NCBI RefSeq assembly: GCF_008369445.1
Contig: NZ_VTWH01000002.1
Location: 620,001 to 684,000 of the forward strand
DNA: 64,000 nucleotides
Source: Aureimonas fodinaquatilis
GTDB lineage: Bacteria > Pseudomonadota > Alphaproteobacteria > Rhizobiales > Rhizobiaceae
Direction: 5' to 3'
Part shown: positions 53,153-63,608 of the stretch, piece after piece
How the letters are laid out: each line of letters opens with the position of its first letter
Position numbering within the stretch: position 1 is the stretch's first letter
The notes under the pieces: model-generated
Database searches by the model: none
The model's input: the letters and a program-made list of their open reading frames with translations, nothing else
What the model was told of the DNA's origin: nothing
Position numbers and translations under genes: made by a program

Positions 53153-54442
53153 TTGAAAGCACGCCTCTCACGCATTGGAATATCCGCCATTCCCGACAAT
53201 CCGGAAATACTGAGCGCTGCGCTGGAGCCGCGCAAAAGGAATTTTATTCTTTTTGCGGTGGCCCAGTTTGTCAGCTTTGCCGGAACGTGGATGCAAAAAG
53301 CAGCCGTTGGCTGGCTGATCTGGGAATTGACTCACTCCCCCGGCTGGGTTGGTGCCATTGCATTAAGCGACCTGATCGCCGCCCTGTGGGTTGCCCCACT
53401 GGCTGGCGCGGTAACAGACCGCAGCAACCCCTATCGATTGATACAACTGACGCAGTTTCTGGCCCTGTCCAACACGCTGTTGCTCATGGCGCTTGTGTTT
53501 TCGGGCGGCGTCACACCCTGGCTGTTGCTGGTCTGGGCAATCATAGATGCCACGATACAAGGTTTTAACCAGCCAGTTCGCATGCTGATTACAGGCACAC
53601 TGGCGCCCCGAGGATTGCTGAACCAGGCTATTGCCTCCAATTCCATTGCCGCAAATCTGGCTCGCATTGGTGGTCCGGCACTGGCGGGAATTCTCATGCT
53701 CAAATCCGGCATAGAATCCGTGCTTTTGCTGAATGCCATCAGCTTTATCGCAATGTTCGGCATTATCTGGCATTTGCGCATCTGGATCGATCAGCCGCGA
53801 GCCGGTGGAGCCCACCGCTCGCTTTTCGCCGATATGCAGGCCGGCTTTTCCTATATTCGCAACACGCGCGAAATCGCCATGCTGTTCGTTTTTGCACTGT
53901 CATTTTCCCTGCTGGGACGCCCGTTCATCGAGTTGTTCCCGGCAATTGCCGGTGAGACATTTCAGGGCGGCCCGGGTATGCTGGCATCCCTGATGAGCGC
54001 GCAGGGTGTGGGCGCCCTTGTTGGAGCAACCTGCATGCTCACACCATGGCGGCGCAATGTGTTGATTGCCATTACCTATTGCGCGGGCATCAGCGTCTGC
54101 CTGAGCCTGATATATTTTTCCACCACCACCAACCCGTATTTTGCGCTGCCCGCCATCGCCTTTGCCGGCATGTTCCACGTTGTCTGCAACATTGGCATGC
54201 AGTCGATGGCCCAGACCATGAGTGAAATGGCAATGCGTGGCCGTGTGCTGGCGCTTTACTGGATGGTGTTTCGCGCAGTCCCTGCCCTGGGCGCATTCAC
54301 CATCGGGCTGGCCGCACACTGGTTCAATCTGCAAGTGCTGATCGGGCTGGCGGCCTGCGTGTTTATTGTGTTCACGCTGATCAAGCTGCCGCTTGTACGG
54401 CAGGTGTATTTCAACAAGCCGATGGCCAGCGGCAAGGATTGA
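53153..54442 (+). CDS. MFS transporter, enterobactin-exporter-like (MFS_3)
   Basis: A membrane transporter of 429 residues with about ten to twelve helices. The MFS_3 pattern near the start (FVSFAGTWMQKAAVGWLIWE) and VTDRSNPYRLIQLTQF resembles EntS-type exporters. Substrate unknown. The start is uncertain: TTG at 53153 is the first in-frame start and has no clear ribosome binding site. It lies 95 bases after zur in the same direction, but no Zur-type site was seen before it. Confidence 0.87.
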   Translation: MKARLSRIGISAIPDNPEILSAALEPRKRNFILFAVAQFVSFAGTWMQKAAVGWLIWELTHSPGWVGAIALSDLIAALWVAPLAGAVTDRSNPYRLIQLTQFLALSNTLLLMALVFSGGVTPWLLLVWAIIDATIQGFNQPVRMLITGTLAPRGLLNQAIASNSIAANLARIGGPALAGILMLKSGIESVLLLNAISFIAMFGIIWHLRIWIDQPRAGGAHRSLFADMQAGFSYIRNTREIAMLFVFALSFSLLGRPFIELFPAIAGETFQGGPGMLASLMSAQGVGALVGATCMLTPWRRNVLIAITYCAGISVCLSLIYFSTTTNPYFALPAIAFAGMFHVVCNIGMQSMAQTMSEMAMRGRVLALYWMVFRAVPALGAFTIGLAAHWFNLQVLIGLAACVFIVFTLIKLPLVRQVYFNKPMASGKD

Positions 54443-54452
54443 ATGGCGGGAT

Positions 54453-54968
54453 TTAGCGAACCTGGTCCAGCAGGCGCTTGAGCTCAAGAAGCTCCATCAA
54501 AACCTGATTCAGCCGGGCAACGGATTCCGGTGGCAGGGCAGACGCGGTTCCAGACATGTCCCGGTCGCGGCGCAACAGGTTTGAAAGCCCACTGCGAGGA
54601 CGTTCCGGCAGCTTTTCGCCTGCCTCGTCATATCCACCGGCCGGTTGCACATGTCCTTCGGCAGGCACCGGAATATCGTCCAGCCCTGCGGTGTCGCCCG
54701 CCCCTATCGCAGTGACAAAACGATTGCCCTGCTCTTTCAGGATTTTCTGGACGCCTTTGATCGTATAGCCCTTCACATAGAGAAGGTGCTGAATACCCTT
54801 GAGAAGATCAATATCATCCGGTCGGTAGTATCGCCGCCCGCCGCCCCGTTTCAACGGCTTGATCTGGGGAAAGCGCGTTTCCCAGAAACGCAGAACGTGT
54901 TGCGGAAGATCCAGATCTTCCGCAACTTCGCTGATTGTTCTGAACGCTTGCGCGCTTTTATCGTTCAT
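54453..54968 (-). CDS. MerR-family transcriptional regulator
   Basis: A protein of 171 residues with a MerR helix-turn-helix ([19 protein letters not shown], about residues 9-27, then [20 protein letters not shown]). The second half is Ala/Pro/Glu-rich with a C-terminal leucine-rich helix for dimers ([13 protein letters not shown]). No metal-binding Cys are seen. It lies 23 bases downstream of ihfA, an arrangement typical of this order. Confidence 0.92.
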   Translation of the reverse strand: MNDKSAQAFRTISEVAEDLDLPQHVLRFWETRFPQIKPLKRGGGRRYYRPDDIDLLKGIQHLLYVKGYTIKGVQKILKEQGNRFVTAIGAGDTAGLDDIPVPAEGHVQPAGGYDEAGEKLPERPRSGLSNLLRRDRDMSGTASALPPESVARLNQVLMELLELKRLLDQVR

Positions 54969-54991
54969 ATCGGCTTTCCGCGAAAATCGGT

Positions 54992-55324
54992 TTACTCGGC
55001 AGCCTTCAGAACTGAACTGCTTCGGGCAGTGTGCGCTTCAAGAATACGCTCTTTCATCACGTTGGATGGTTTGAAAACCGTAACCTGACGAGGGCTGATC
55101 GGCACCTCTTCACCCGTTTTCGGGTTGCGGCCGATACGTTCATTCTTGCTGCGCACCAGAAACGAACCGAACGACGAAATCTTCACGCTTTCGCCGCGCG
55201 CAATGGTGGCGCAAACTTCCTCAAGAATGGACTCGACCAGATAAGCCGATTCCGTCCGCGAAAGTCCGATCTTGCGAAAGACCGCCTCTGCCAGATCGGC
55301 TCGTGTGACCGTTTTGTCACCCAT
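54992..55324 (-). CDS. ihfA: Integration host factor alpha subunit
   Basis: A DNA-bending protein of 110 residues of the HU/IHF family. The DNA-intercalating proline arm is [14 protein letters not shown], and the body has [13 protein letters not shown]. It acts as a heterodimer with IhfB and shapes promoters and replication sites. ATG 55324 starts [15 protein letters not shown]. It lies 102 bases after fabH. Confidence 0.95.
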   Translation of the reverse strand: MGDKTVTRADLAEAVFRKIGLSRTESAYLVESILEEVCATIARGESVKISSFGSFLVRSKNERIGRNPKTGEEVPISPRQVTVFKPSNVMKERILEAHTARSSSVLKAAE

Positions 55325-55426
55325 TCTAACCCCTCAACTTTGAAAGGAAACGCTCCGCATACCCCACGCGAAAACGTCGCCCGAATATTATTAACATATC
55401 GAATAGGCAAATGAAATCAAGGAGCT

Positions 55427-56407
55427 TCACGACCAGCGGACGACACAAGCGCCCCAGGTGAAGCCGCCACCCATTGCCTCAAGCAACACAAGATCACCCT
55501 TGCGGATGCGACCGTCCCGGGCAGCGATGTCCAAAGCCAGCGGAATCGACGCAGCAGATGTGTTGCCGTGCTGCTCGACCGTTATCACCACTTTTTCGGG
55601 CGCAATGCCAAGCTTTTTTGCTGAGGCATCGATAATTCTTCTGTTGGCCTGGTGCGGCACAAACCACTTGATATCGTCCGGGCCAATACCCAGTCCTTCA
55701 AAGGAATCCTCAATCACATCGGTGATCATGCCGACCGCGTGTTTGAAGACCTCGCGCCCCTCCATGCGGAGCTTTCCAACCGTGCCGGTGGTGGAAGGAC
55801 CGCCATCAACGAACAGCTTGTCCTTGTGGCTGCCGTCAGAGCGCAACCGCGAAATCAACACACCCTCATCTGCCAATCCACCTTCGCCGGTGGAAGCTTC
55901 AAGCACTACGGCGCCTGCGCCGTCGCCAAACAGCACGCATGTGGTGCGATCGTTCCAATCCAGAATTCTGGAAAAAGTTTCCGAGCCTATCACCAGCGCA
56001 CGCTTTGCCAGCCCGCCCTTGATGTACTGGTCCGCTGTTGTCAGCGCATAAACAAAGCCGCTGCAAACCGCCTGCAGATCGAAGGCAAATCCGTGTTTTA
56101 TGCCAAGCAGATTTTGCACCTGCACCGCAGATGCCGGAAATGTGTTGTCGGGTGTGGCCGTTGCCAGCACAATCAGGTCAATGTCCTGCGGCTCCAGACC
56201 CGCAGCAGCAAGCGCTCTGCGTGATGCCGCCTCCGCCATGGAAACCGTTGTTTCCGTTTCTCCGGCAATGTGGCGGTTGGCAATTCCCGTGCGCTGGCGA
56301 ATCCACTCGTCAGACGTCTCCAGCACGCCCTCAAAGTCACTGTTGCTCATCGAGCGTGAGGGAAGATAAGACCCCGTTCCACGTATAATGGACCGTATAA
56401 CACTCAT
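55427..56407 (-). CDS. fabH: Beta-ketoacyl-ACP synthase III
   Basis: Starts fatty acid synthesis by condensing acetyl-CoA with malonyl-ACP. It has 326 residues; the catalytic triad is Cys in [12 protein letters not shown], His in VPHQANRRI, and Asn in [13 protein letters not shown] 56407 starts one base after the plsX stop (TAATATG), and the longer open frame to 56488 lies inside plsX. Confidence 0.96.
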   Translation of the reverse strand: MSVIRSIIRGTGSYLPSRSMSNSDFEGVLETSDEWIRQRTGIANRHIAGETETTVSMAEAASRRALAAAGLEPQDIDLIVLATATPDNTFPASAVQVQNLLGIKHGFAFDLQAVCSGFVYALTTADQYIKGGLAKRALVIGSETFSRILDWNDRTTCVLFGDGAGAVVLEASTGEGGLADEGVLISRLRSDGSHKDKLFVDGGPSTTGTVGKLRMEGREVFKHAVGMITDVIEDSFEGLGIGPDDIKWFVPHQANRRIIDASAKKLGIAPEKVVITVEQHGNTSAASIPLALDIAARDGRIRKGDLVLLEAMGGGFTWGACVVRWS

Positions 56408-56408
56408 A

Positions 56409-57551
56409 TTACGCGCTCTCCGCGGTCTTGCCACTGTCTGGCAGATGCGCAGACAGGCTGGAATAAAATTCTGCCAGATCCTGTTCAATTTTCTGAATCA
56501 GATCTGCTTTTGCCATGGCGTAGGCAATATCGATTGCCGATGCTGTTCCCTCTGCATCGGAACTGCCATGGCTTTTGATGACAATGCCGTTCAACCCGAG
56601 AAACACACCGCCATTAACCTTGCCGGGATCCAGCTTCTCGCGCAGCCTTTTGAACGCGCCCCGCGCCAGAAGATAGCCAAGCCGCGCCATCAATGTGTGG
56701 GTCATGGACGCGCGCAAATAGGACGCAACCTGCTTGACCGTGCCTTCAGCCGTCTTCAGCGCCACATTGCCGGTAAACCCTTCGGTCACCACAACATCCA
56801 CCGTTCCGCGGCCCAGATCGTTGCCCTCGACAAATCCGTGGTAATTCAGCCCGTCTATCGGGCTTTCCTTCAAAAGGCGACCTGCCTCACGGATTTCATC
56901 CTGCCCTTTGACCTCTTCAACGCCAATGTTCAACAGCCCGATGGTGGGCCTGGAAATAGCCAGGACGGCCCTTGCCATCGCCGCGCCCATAACCGAAAAA
57001 TCCACCAGTTGCTGCGCATCTGCTCCAATGGTGGCGCCCACATCCAGCACGATGCTTTCGCCGCGCAGGGTCGGCCATATACAGGCGATCGCAGGCCGCT
57101 CGATATTGGCCATTGTGCGCAGGCAGAATTTTGCCATTGCCATCAGTGCCCCGGTGTTGCCAGCAGAAACTGCAACATCAGCCTCATGCGTTTTGACAGA
57201 ATCAATCGCCCGCCACATCGACGATTTGTAGCGCCCCTGGCGCAAAGCCTGAGACGGCTTTTCGTCCATGCGCACCGAAACTTCGCAATGATGAAAGGTA
57301 CTGGCAGCCTTCAGCCGTGGCATTGTTTCCAGTATCGGCAGCACTTCGCTGTCACGGCCAAACAGAATAAATTTAATGTCCGGATGACGTTCTAGAGCAA
57401 TCTGAGCGCCTGGAAGTATGATTGCCGGGCCATGATCGCCACCCATGACATCCAGCGCGATGCGGATTCCGGTTTTTGAATTCAACTTTAATTCACCTTC
57501 CATCGCGGCAACACGACCGGAACCTTGCCCAGGCGAAGCCAAAATCGTCAT
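56409..57551 (-). CDS. plsX: Phosphate acyltransferase PlsX
   Basis: Makes acyl-phosphate from acyl-ACP for phospholipid synthesis. It has 380 residues; family motifs are [11 protein letters not shown] near residue 36, [10 protein letters not shown], and a C-terminal [14 protein letters not shown]-like end ([16 protein letters not shown]). The first about 30 residues lack family similarity; an inner ATG (MEGELKLN, about 57503) may be the true start. It is in the usual order yceD-plsX-fabH-ihfA. Confidence 0.95.
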   Translation of the reverse strand: MTILASPGQGSGRVAAMEGELKLNSKTGIRIALDVMGGDHGPAIILPGAQIALERHPDIKFILFGRDSEVLPILETMPRLKAASTFHHCEVSVRMDEKPSQALRQGRYKSSMWRAIDSVKTHEADVAVSAGNTGALMAMAKFCLRTMANIERPAIACIWPTLRGESIVLDVGATIGADAQQLVDFSVMGAAMARAVLAISRPTIGLLNIGVEEVKGQDEIREAGRLLKESPIDGLNYHGFVEGNDLGRGTVDVVVTEGFTGNVALKTAEGTVKQVASYLRASMTHTLMARLGYLLARGAFKRLREKLDPGKVNGGVFLGLNGIVIKSHGSSDAEGTASAIDIAYAMAKADLIQKIEQDLAEFYSSLSAHLPDSGKTAESA

Positions 57552-57592
57552 GAGAGTCTAAACAGCAACTGCGGCCAAAGATAAAGCGTTGG

Positions 57593-58174
57593 TCAATTGG
57601 AATTTTCGGAAGAGTCTTTTCGCCACCCCTGCAGGCTGGCAAACGGCGAAGGCTCCTTTTCCTGCACTGTGTTATCAGTGCTATACTCATTAAATGTTGC
57701 GGTCTCTTCTCGCGGATAAGGATTGATGGCCAGTGCCAGAAGCTCCTGCAGCGATGCACCAAGATTGATCCTGTCGCCAGAAAAACTTTCCGGTATCTCA
57801 TCGCCTTCCGGGTCCAGATGCAACTCACCATCATGTTCCGGCGCAATGCGAGCCAGCCGCGATCCGTCTGGCACAAAGACCAGGTCCACACGTTCGTTGA
57901 TCGATTCAGGTATCGGATCAAGCGTCAGGACCGAGGCCTGCTGCAGCCTTGCTTTCATAACACCTTTTACACTGACTCCGTCACGCCGCCATGGCATGAC
58001 GGTCAGTTCAGCACTCATTTCCTCAACGGTTAAAACGCCCAGAAACTCCGCAAGCCTGATCAGCTCCTGATCAGATGCCTTGAAACCGAGGTCCAGACCG
58101 CTTTTCGGCAGGCGGCTTATCACAACGTCAAAATCCAGCACGCAATCATCCGCTGTCTGCTTACGATCCTGCAT
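57593..58174 (-). CDS. DUF177 (YceD-like) protein
   Basis: A protein of 193 residues. YceD proteins usually precede rpmF or plsX and are linked to 23S rRNA maturation. Features are VSVKGVMKARLQQASVLTLD (with one Cys site lost), an acidic centre (DGELHLDPEGDEIPESF), and LGASLQELLALAINPYPRE. In this order the adjacent rpmF gene is normally absent, as here. Confidence 0.88.
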   Translation of the reverse strand: MQDRKQTADDCVLDFDVVISRLPKSGLDLGFKASDQELIRLAEFLGVLTVEEMSAELTVMPWRRDGVSVKGVMKARLQQASVLTLDPIPESINERVDLVFVPDGSRLARIAPEHDGELHLDPEGDEIPESFSGDRINLGASLQELLALAINPYPREETATFNEYSTDNTVQEKEPSPFASLQGWRKDSSENSN

Positions 58175-58176
58175 AG

Positions 58177-58713
58177 TTAAGACTGCCTCGATTCGATTAC
58201 CACCGGCTCACCAGCCAGAATGACCGCGTCAGGAATACGGGCATAAGCAGCCGATGCGGCAAGTATATGGTCTGCCCAAAAATCGGAAGCGCCTTCCGGC
58301 ATGCCGCCCTCAGGAAACAATTCCGATGCGACAGCAGCCTCCAGACTGTTTCTGTCAGCCTGCTCCACCGGCTTGGAAAACGCCCGCACACGCTGGTAGA
58401 ACAGCCCGGCAAGCTTTCGCATGCGCTTTGGCACCGCCATGTAGCCGATTCCGATTTCGCGGATTGAGTGGTCAAGGTCGGTCATGAACCTGTCCACCAG
58501 ATCCTGTGCCAATGGTGAAAGTGCGCTGTCCTGCCGGCAGCGGTGCAAAAACAGAAACATTTCAATCGACAGTGAATCAAACCTGCCCATGACCGTGTCC
58601 GGCAAACCGCCGGCCAGAAAAAAGCGGGGCTGGCGCGCACGTTCGACCACGCCAGCATAGAGCTGGTCGATGACGTCCCTGTTTTTGCGCCCCCTGCGAA
58701 ATCTTTCGAACAT
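58177..58713 (-). CDS. Ubiquinol-cytochrome c chaperone (CBP3-like)
   Basis: A protein of 178 residues of the ubiquinol-cytochrome c chaperone family, which helps assemble the bc1 complex. Marks are MFERFRRGRKNRDVIDQLYAGVV at the N-terminus, RFDSLSIEMFLFLHRCR, and the GIGYMAVPKRMRKLAGLFYQR region. ATG 58713 matches family starts; the frame is open to 58797. It precedes yceD by 2 bases on the same strand. Confidence 0.9.
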   Translation of the reverse strand: MFERFRRGRKNRDVIDQLYAGVVERARQPRFFLAGGLPDTVMGRFDSLSIEMFLFLHRCRQDSALSPLAQDLVDRFMTDLDHSIREIGIGYMAVPKRMRKLAGLFYQRVRAFSKPVEQADRNSLEAAVASELFPEGGMPEGASDFWADHILAASAAYARIPDAVILAGEPVVIESRQS

Positions 58714-58896
58714 TTCCGTTTCCACCAAGAAATCGTGTTGCCAACGCGTTCGCACGACCTGCGTGCGATTGCAACGCTCCCTTATGTGCTTTACCAAGTC
58801 GTTACGCTTCTCTGAGTTGAAGATGCCGCAATTGCACTATCTTTAACTACCAGAGGTGAATTGCCAGAATGCTCCGATCTCAGGGAGACCAAACGC

Positions 58897-59391
58897 GTGA
58901 CCAGAATGACCCCTTCCTTCCGCTCCTTATTGGCGGCCCTCGGGCTTGCCTCGACTGTAGCACTGGCAGGTTGCCAGACTGCGGAAGTCTTTAATCAAGG
59001 TTACATTATTGACGAACAGGCCTTGTCGCTGGTTCCGGTTGGCTCCAGCCGTGAGCAGGTTCTGCTGGCATTGGGCTCTCCGTCGACCACAGCAACATTT
59101 GACAATGAAGTGTTTTATTACATTTCGCAAAAACGGGTCCGGCAATTTGCTTTCCAGCAGCCACATATCGTCGACCAGCGCATTCTTGCCATCTATTTCG
59201 GCAGTGACAATCGCGTGAGCCGACTGGCGAATTACGGACTGCAGAACGGGCAGATCTTCGATTTCGTCACCAGAACCACACCGACCGGCGGTAGCGATGC
59301 CAGCTTCCTGGGCTCGATTCTCACCGAGCAGCCTTCGAATGATGGTCTCAGCAACATGATCCGCGGCGACACTGGCCCGGCTGGTTTCTGA
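58897..59391 (+). CDS. bamE: Outer-membrane assembly lipoprotein BamE
   Basis: A BamE/SmpA lipoprotein of the BAM complex, which inserts beta-barrel proteins in the outer membrane. From GTG 58897 it has 164 residues, a signal peptide with lipobox ALAGC, and the family core IDEQALSLVPVGSSREQVLLALGSPSTTATF, then an extended C-terminus. AGGGAGA lies 9 bases before the GTG; ATG 58906 is an alternative. It ends at a strong terminator shared with lolD. Confidence 0.9.
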   Translation: MTRMTPSFRSLLAALGLASTVALAGCQTAEVFNQGYIIDEQALSLVPVGSSREQVLLALGSPSTTATFDNEVFYYISQKRVRQFAFQQPHIVDQRILAIYFGSDNRVSRLANYGLQNGQIFDFVTRTTPTGGSDASFLGSILTEQPSNDGLSNMIRGDTGPAGF

Positions 59392-59440
59392 TTGCACAGA
59401 CAACTGGCTTCAGGCGCCATGAGCGCTTGAAGCCGCTGAC

Positions 59441-59486
59441 AAAAAATATGCCGCGATCCCGGGCTTGGGGTCGCGGCATATTTTTT
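59441..59486. terminator. Bidirectional intrinsic terminator between bamE and lolD
   Basis: AAAAAATATGCCGCGA pairs fully with TCGCGGCATATTTTTT (16 base pairs), extended by CCC/GGG. T-runs lie on both strands, so it serves bamE (plus) and lolD (minus). Confidence 0.9.
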
Positions 59487-59503
59487 AGACCTGAAATGCT
59501 GCC

Positions 59504-60181
59504 TCAGCCAAAGTCTGCCGGAACTATCTTGCCGTCAGCAAGCGTCACAACCCTGTCCATCCGCTGGGCAAGTTCGTGATTGTGCGTTGCTATCAACGCC
59601 GCCACTCCGGACTGGCGAACCAGCGCTGTCAACGCATCAAACACATAATGCGAAGTCACCGGATCCAGATTGCCGGTAGGCTCATCTGCCAGCAGCACAT
59701 GGGGGCTGTTGGCCACCGCCCGCGCAATGGCTACACGCTGCTGCTCACCGCCCGAAAGTTCTGCCGGGCGGTGCTCTGCCCGTTTGCCAATCCGCATATA
59801 ATCCAGCAATTGTGCGGCACGAGCACTGGCCTGACGCCGTGACAGACCCGAAATCATCTGTGGCATCATGACATTTTCCAGCGCGGAAAATTCTGGCAGC
59901 AAATGGTGGAACTGGTAGACGAAGCCAATTGAGTTGCGCCGCGTCTGCGTGCGCTGCTGATCAGTGAACGTGCCGCACGCCTGATCGCCAATGTAAACCT
60001 CGCCGCTGTCTGGCCGCTCCAGCAAACCGGCAATATGCAGCAAGGTCGATTTGCCTGCCCCCGAAGGTGCAACCAGCGCAACCATCTCGCCCGATTCCAT
60101 GGAAAAATCGGCCTGATCCAGAATGACCAGCCGGTTTTCACCCTGCACAAAGTGCCGTTCTACCGCTTCAAGCTTCAGCAT
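59504..60181 (-). CDS. lolD: Lipoprotein-releasing system ATP-binding protein LolD
   Basis: The ATPase that powers extraction of lipoproteins from the inner membrane. It has 225 residues: Walker [10 protein letters not shown], signature [14 protein letters not shown], Walker [13 protein letters not shown], switch His in IATHNHELA. It starts 6 bases after the lolCE stop. Confidence 0.95.
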   Translation of the reverse strand: MLKLEAVERHFVQGENRLVILDQADFSMESGEMVALVAPSGAGKSTLLHIAGLLERPDSGEVYIGDQACGTFTDQQRTQTRRNSIGFVYQFHHLLPEFSALENVMMPQMISGLSRRQASARAAQLLDYMRIGKRAEHRPAELSGGEQQRVAIARAVANSPHVLLADEPTGNLDPVTSHYVFDALTALVRQSGVAALIATHNHELAQRMDRVVTLADGKIVPADFG

Positions 60182-60187
60182 GCGTGC

Positions 60188-61480
60188 TCACTCATACCGC
60201 AGCGCTTCAACCGGATCGAGCCGGGATGCCTGCCATGACGGAAACAATGTCGCAACAAACGACATGCCAATTGCCATCGCCACAACCGTTATGACCTCTC
60301 CTGCCTGCACTTCTGCCGGAAGGCGGCTCAAGAAGTAAAATTCCGGATTGAATATTGTCGTGCCGGATATCCAGGAGAAAAACTGCCGCAGGTTTTCGAT
60401 ATTCAGGCAGAACAACACTCCCAGCGCGAAGCCCGCCAGTGTTCCGGCAATGCCGATGGACGCCCCGGTTATCAGGAAAACCCGCATGACCGCGCCCTTG
60501 CTGGCACCCATGGTGCGCAGAATGGCGATATCGCGCCCTTTATCCTTAACCAGCATGAACAGGCCGGAGATAATATTCAGCGCCGCCACCAGAACAATCA
60601 GCGTCAGGATGATGAACATGACGTTTCTTTCCACCTCCAAGGCGGAAAAGAAGCTTTCGTTCTGCTGCTGCCAGGTGATGGTATAGGCCGGGCGCCCGGC
60701 CGCTTGCTCTATCGGCCCTTGCAGGGCGACAACATTGTCTGGTCGGTCAACAAAAATTTCAATCTGCTGAACCTGATCCTCGCTGTTGAAGAACAGCCCC
60801 GCTTCCTGCAACGGCATATAAACATAGGCGGCATCATATTCCGACAAGCCAATTTCGAAAATTGCGCTGACTGGATAGGATTTGACGCGGGGCGACGTAC
60901 CAAACGGTGTCACATCACCTTCCGGCGCGACCAGCCGGATGAGATCGCCGGTCACCAAACCCAGAGACGCGGCCAGCCTGCTGCCCACTGCCACGCCTTC
61001 ACCAGCGTCAAAGCCATCCAGCGTGCCGCTGCGTATATTGCCGGAAACCGGCGTCAGCCGCTGCAAATCCGCCTCGCGAACACCTTTGACCAGGGCCCCG
61101 GCATTCGCGGCAGTTTCACCCGTTGCCAGCACCTGCCCTTGAATCAACGGCATGGTGAATTTGACACCCGGAACACCGTTGATCCGCTGCGCCACTTCGT
61201 CATAATCGGTCAGTGGGGTGTCCATTGCCATGAGCACCACATGGCCGTTCACACCGAGAATGCGTGTCAGAAGCTCGGTCCGAAAGCCATTCATCACCGA
61301 CATGACGATGATCAGCGCCGCTACACCCAGCATGATACCGATGAATGAGAAACCGGCGATCACCGACACACCGGCATCGCGCCGCCGCGAGCGCAGATAG
61401 CGGCTCGCAATCATCCACTCGAACCGCGAGAACGGCCGGGTTTTGCCACTTGCCTCCATACCGCCCGCTTTCTCGATCAT
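60188..61480 (-). CDS. Lipoprotein-releasing system permease LolC/LolE
   Basis: A MacB-like permease of 430 residues: one N-terminal helix ([20 protein letters not shown]), a large periplasmic domain (about 60-290), and three C-terminal helices (around 295-425). There is one copy, as usual in this order, so it probably serves as a homodimer instead of separate LolC and LolE. Its start overlaps the proS stop (ATGA). Confidence 0.94.
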   Translation of the reverse strand: MIEKAGGMEASGKTRPFSRFEWMIASRYLRSRRRDAGVSVIAGFSFIGIMLGVAALIIVMSVMNGFRTELLTRILGVNGHVVLMAMDTPLTDYDEVAQRINGVPGVKFTMPLIQGQVLATGETAANAGALVKGVREADLQRLTPVSGNIRSGTLDGFDAGEGVAVGSRLAASLGLVTGDLIRLVAPEGDVTPFGTSPRVKSYPVSAIFEIGLSEYDAAYVYMPLQEAGLFFNSEDQVQQIEIFVDRPDNVVALQGPIEQAAGRPAYTITWQQQNESFFSALEVERNVMFIILTLIVLVAALNIISGLFMLVKDKGRDIAILRTMGASKGAVMRVFLITGASIGIAGTLAGFALGVLFCLNIENLRQFFSWISGTTIFNPEFYFLSRLPAEVQAGEVITVVAMAIGMSFVATLFPSWQASRLDPVEALRYE

Positions 61481-62799
61481 CCGGCAAACCGGTTCAGAAG
61501 GTCTGACAGCGGCACAACCTCGCGCTCGCCAGTGGCGCGGTGCTTGATTTCCACCTCACCCGCCTTGACGCCGCGCGGACCGGCAATAATCTGAATTGGC
61601 AATCCAATCAGGTCCATAGTGGCGAATTTGGCTCCAGCGCGTGTGTCCTGGTCATCATAAAGCACGTCCAATCCGGCATTTTGCAGGTCGGCGTAGATTT
61701 TTTCGCACGCGGCATCGCAGTCTGCATCGCCCGGCTTCATGTTGATCAAACCAACGTCAAATGGCGCAACGCCCTTTGGCCAGATGATGCCGTTTTCATC
61801 GTGCGAGGCTTCAATAATGGCAGCAATCAACCGGCTTGGCCCAATTCCGTAAGAGCCCATGAACACCGGCGTGTCCTTGCCATCCGGTCCGGTGACAACG
61901 GCCTTCATCGGCTCTGAGTATTTTGTGCCAAAATGAAAAATATGGCCCACTTCAATACCGCGTGCAGCCACCTTTTCATCTTCAGGCAATGCATTCCATG
62001 CGGTTTCGTCGTGCATTTCTTCCGTTGCCGCATATGGCGTTGTCCACTGCCGCACAATGTCAGCCAGTTCGCCTTCATCAGCGAAATTCACCGCTTGCGA
62101 AGGCACGGCCATGTTCAGGTAATCACGGTGGCAGAAAACTTCGCTTTCGCCGGTGGACGCCAGAATGATGAACTCATGGCTCAACTCTCCGCCAATCGGC
62201 CCGGTATCGGCGCGCATTGGAATAGCCTTGAGGCCACAGCGCTCGAACGTGCGCAAATAGGCAACAAACATCCGGTCATAAGACACTTTGGCGGATTCAT
62301 AATCCACATCGAAGGAGTAGGCATCCTTCATCAGGAATTCACGAGAGCGCATGACCCCGAAGCGTGGCCGAACCTCATCGCGGAACTTCCATTGAATATG
62401 GTAGAGATTGAGCGGCAGGTCCTTGTAGGACCGCACGTAGGACCGGAAAATATCCGTGACCATTTCCTCATTGGTCGGACCATAGAGCAAATCACGCTCA
62501 TGCCGGTCCTCAATGCGCAGCATTTCCTTGCCATAGTCATCATAACGTCCACTTTCGCGCCAGAGATCGGCGGATTGAATGGTCGGCATCATGATTTCAA
62601 TGGCGCCAGCGCGGTTCTGCTCCTCACGCACAATATTGCAGATTTTGTCGAGAACCTTTTTGCCCAGAGGCAACCAGGAATAGATGCCCGCCGTCTGCTG
62701 GCGAATCATCCCCGCCCGCAGCATCAACCGATGCGAAACAATCTCTGCTTCTTTCGGTGTCTCTTTGAGAATCGGAAGGAAATATTGAGTGAGACGCAT
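61477..62799 (-). CDS. proS: Prolyl-tRNA synthetase (short alphaproteobacterial type)
   Basis: Charges tRNA-Pro. The protein has 440 residues, lacking the editing insertion of long bacterial ProS, as normal for alphaproteobacteria. Class II motifs are [20 protein letters not shown], then [21 protein letters not shown], and [16 protein letters not shown]; an anticodon domain ends it. I chose ATG 62799 (MRLTQYFLP), the typical N-terminus; ATG 62826 with GGGG upstream would add nine residues. Confidence 0.95.
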   Translation of the reverse strand: MRLTQYFLPILKETPKEAEIVSHRLMLRAGMIRQQTAGIYSWLPLGKKVLDKICNIVREEQNRAGAIEIMMPTIQSADLWRESGRYDDYGKEMLRIEDRHERDLLYGPTNEEMVTDIFRSYVRSYKDLPLNLYHIQWKFRDEVRPRFGVMRSREFLMKDAYSFDVDYESAKVSYDRMFVAYLRTFERCGLKAIPMRADTGPIGGELSHEFIILASTGESEVFCHRDYLNMAVPSQAVNFADEGELADIVRQWTTPYAATEEMHDETAWNALPEDEKVAARGIEVGHIFHFGTKYSEPMKAVVTGPDGKDTPVFMGSYGIGPSRLIAAIIEASHDENGIIWPKGVAPFDVGLINMKPGDADCDAACEKIYADLQNAGLDVLYDDQDTRAGAKFATMDLIGLPIQIIAGPRGVKAGEVEIKHRATGEREVVPLSDLLNRFAG

Positions 62800-63159
62800 A
62801 CTGCCCCGAACTGAAAATTGTTTCATGAGCCTGCCCCGCAGGCTCGCTGACCGACTTCTAACGACTGTGACGATTCTTGCAAAGCGTTACATGCGTTCAA
62901 GGCGGCATCTTTCTCCACGGAGTGTGCCTCAGAAAACGCTGAGAATTTACCGGGTTACCACAAAAGCATTAGGCGAGGATCAGGCCATCACAACCACTAA
63001 TTTTGAATGCTTAAACCACTGATATAATGAGATATTTTTCCAGTCCAAATTGCAGATTGAATAAATTTGATCAGATAAAAGGCATTTTGTTTAAAAAAGT
63101 GCCCGAAACAGAAAAATTCCTGATGACAAACATTAAACTCTTGTAATATGGTTTCGTCA

Positions 63160-63310
63160 TACCAAGGTATCGGGGCTCGATACCATACTGAACGGTCTAG
63201 TCTTGGGAGGACGTGACTTCTGGCGCAAGCAATTGCCGCCCTTGGCTTTCAGCCAGGTATGAAGTCCAGACCTGCAATTCAAATGCGAGGCGAAAGCCTC
63301 GCATTTTTTT
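63160..63310 (+). ncRNA. Candidate structured small RNA ending in an intrinsic terminator
   Basis: The 515-base gap 62827-63341 has no convincing gene, but its right part has several helices on the plus strand: GGTATCG/CGATACC (63166-63172 with 63178-63184), GACTTC/GAAGTC (63215-63220 with 63261-63266) enclosing CTTGGCT/AGCCAGG, and the terminator at 63281-63310. The only genes nearby run on the minus strand, so the directional T-run implies a plus-strand transcript with no protein. I could not place it in a known RNA family. The left part of the gap, 62827-63150, shows no gene and becomes very AT-rich. Confidence 0.5.
63281..63310 (+). terminator. Intrinsic terminator of the candidate small RNA
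   Basis: AAATGCGAGGC pairs with GCCTCGCATTT around GAAA (11 base pairs) and is followed by TTTTT on the plus strand only. The minus strand lacks a T-run, so it does not serve the DUF1467 gene. Confidence 0.88.
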
Positions 63311-63341
63311 TGCCTGTCATGACCCTGAGTGATGGGGCGGC

Positions 63342-63608
63342 TTATGTGCCGGGGATGATATGCGGCAGGCTGTTGAAGGTGATGCCAAATACCTCTACCG
63401 CCACATAAAGCGCAGCCATCACAAGGGCCGAAACCAGTGTGGTCAGCAAAGCCTTGAACAACAATCTTGGCTGCTGGGGTGCACTGTGGGTTGTGCCGAG
63501 GATGATGTCGTTATCATCGGCCTGCGAACGCACGCCAATCGGCAGTATGGCAAACAGCACGGTCCACCAGATCACGAAATAGATCGCGATGAGCGATAGA
63601 ACTCCCAT
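63342..63608 (-). CDS. DUF1467 small membrane protein
   Basis: A protein of 88 residues with two membrane helices and the DUF1467 start (IAIYFVIWWTVLFAILPIGVRSQ). It is widespread in alphaproteobacteria next to mce, and its role is unknown. Its ATG overlaps the mce stop (TAATG). Confidence 0.88.
   Translation of the reverse strand: MGVLSLIAIYFVIWWTVLFAILPIGVRSQADDNDIILGTTHSAPQQPRLLFKALLTTLVSALVMAALYVAVEVFGITFNSLPHIIPGT

Noticed and set aside
62789-63022. Plus-strand frame of 77 residues over the proS start
   Set aside because: Overlaps the proS start on the other strand and has a random-looking basic composition.
63214-63330. GTG frame inside the small RNA candidate
   Set aside because: It would read through the terminator hairpin, and its ribosome binding site is too close to the GTG.
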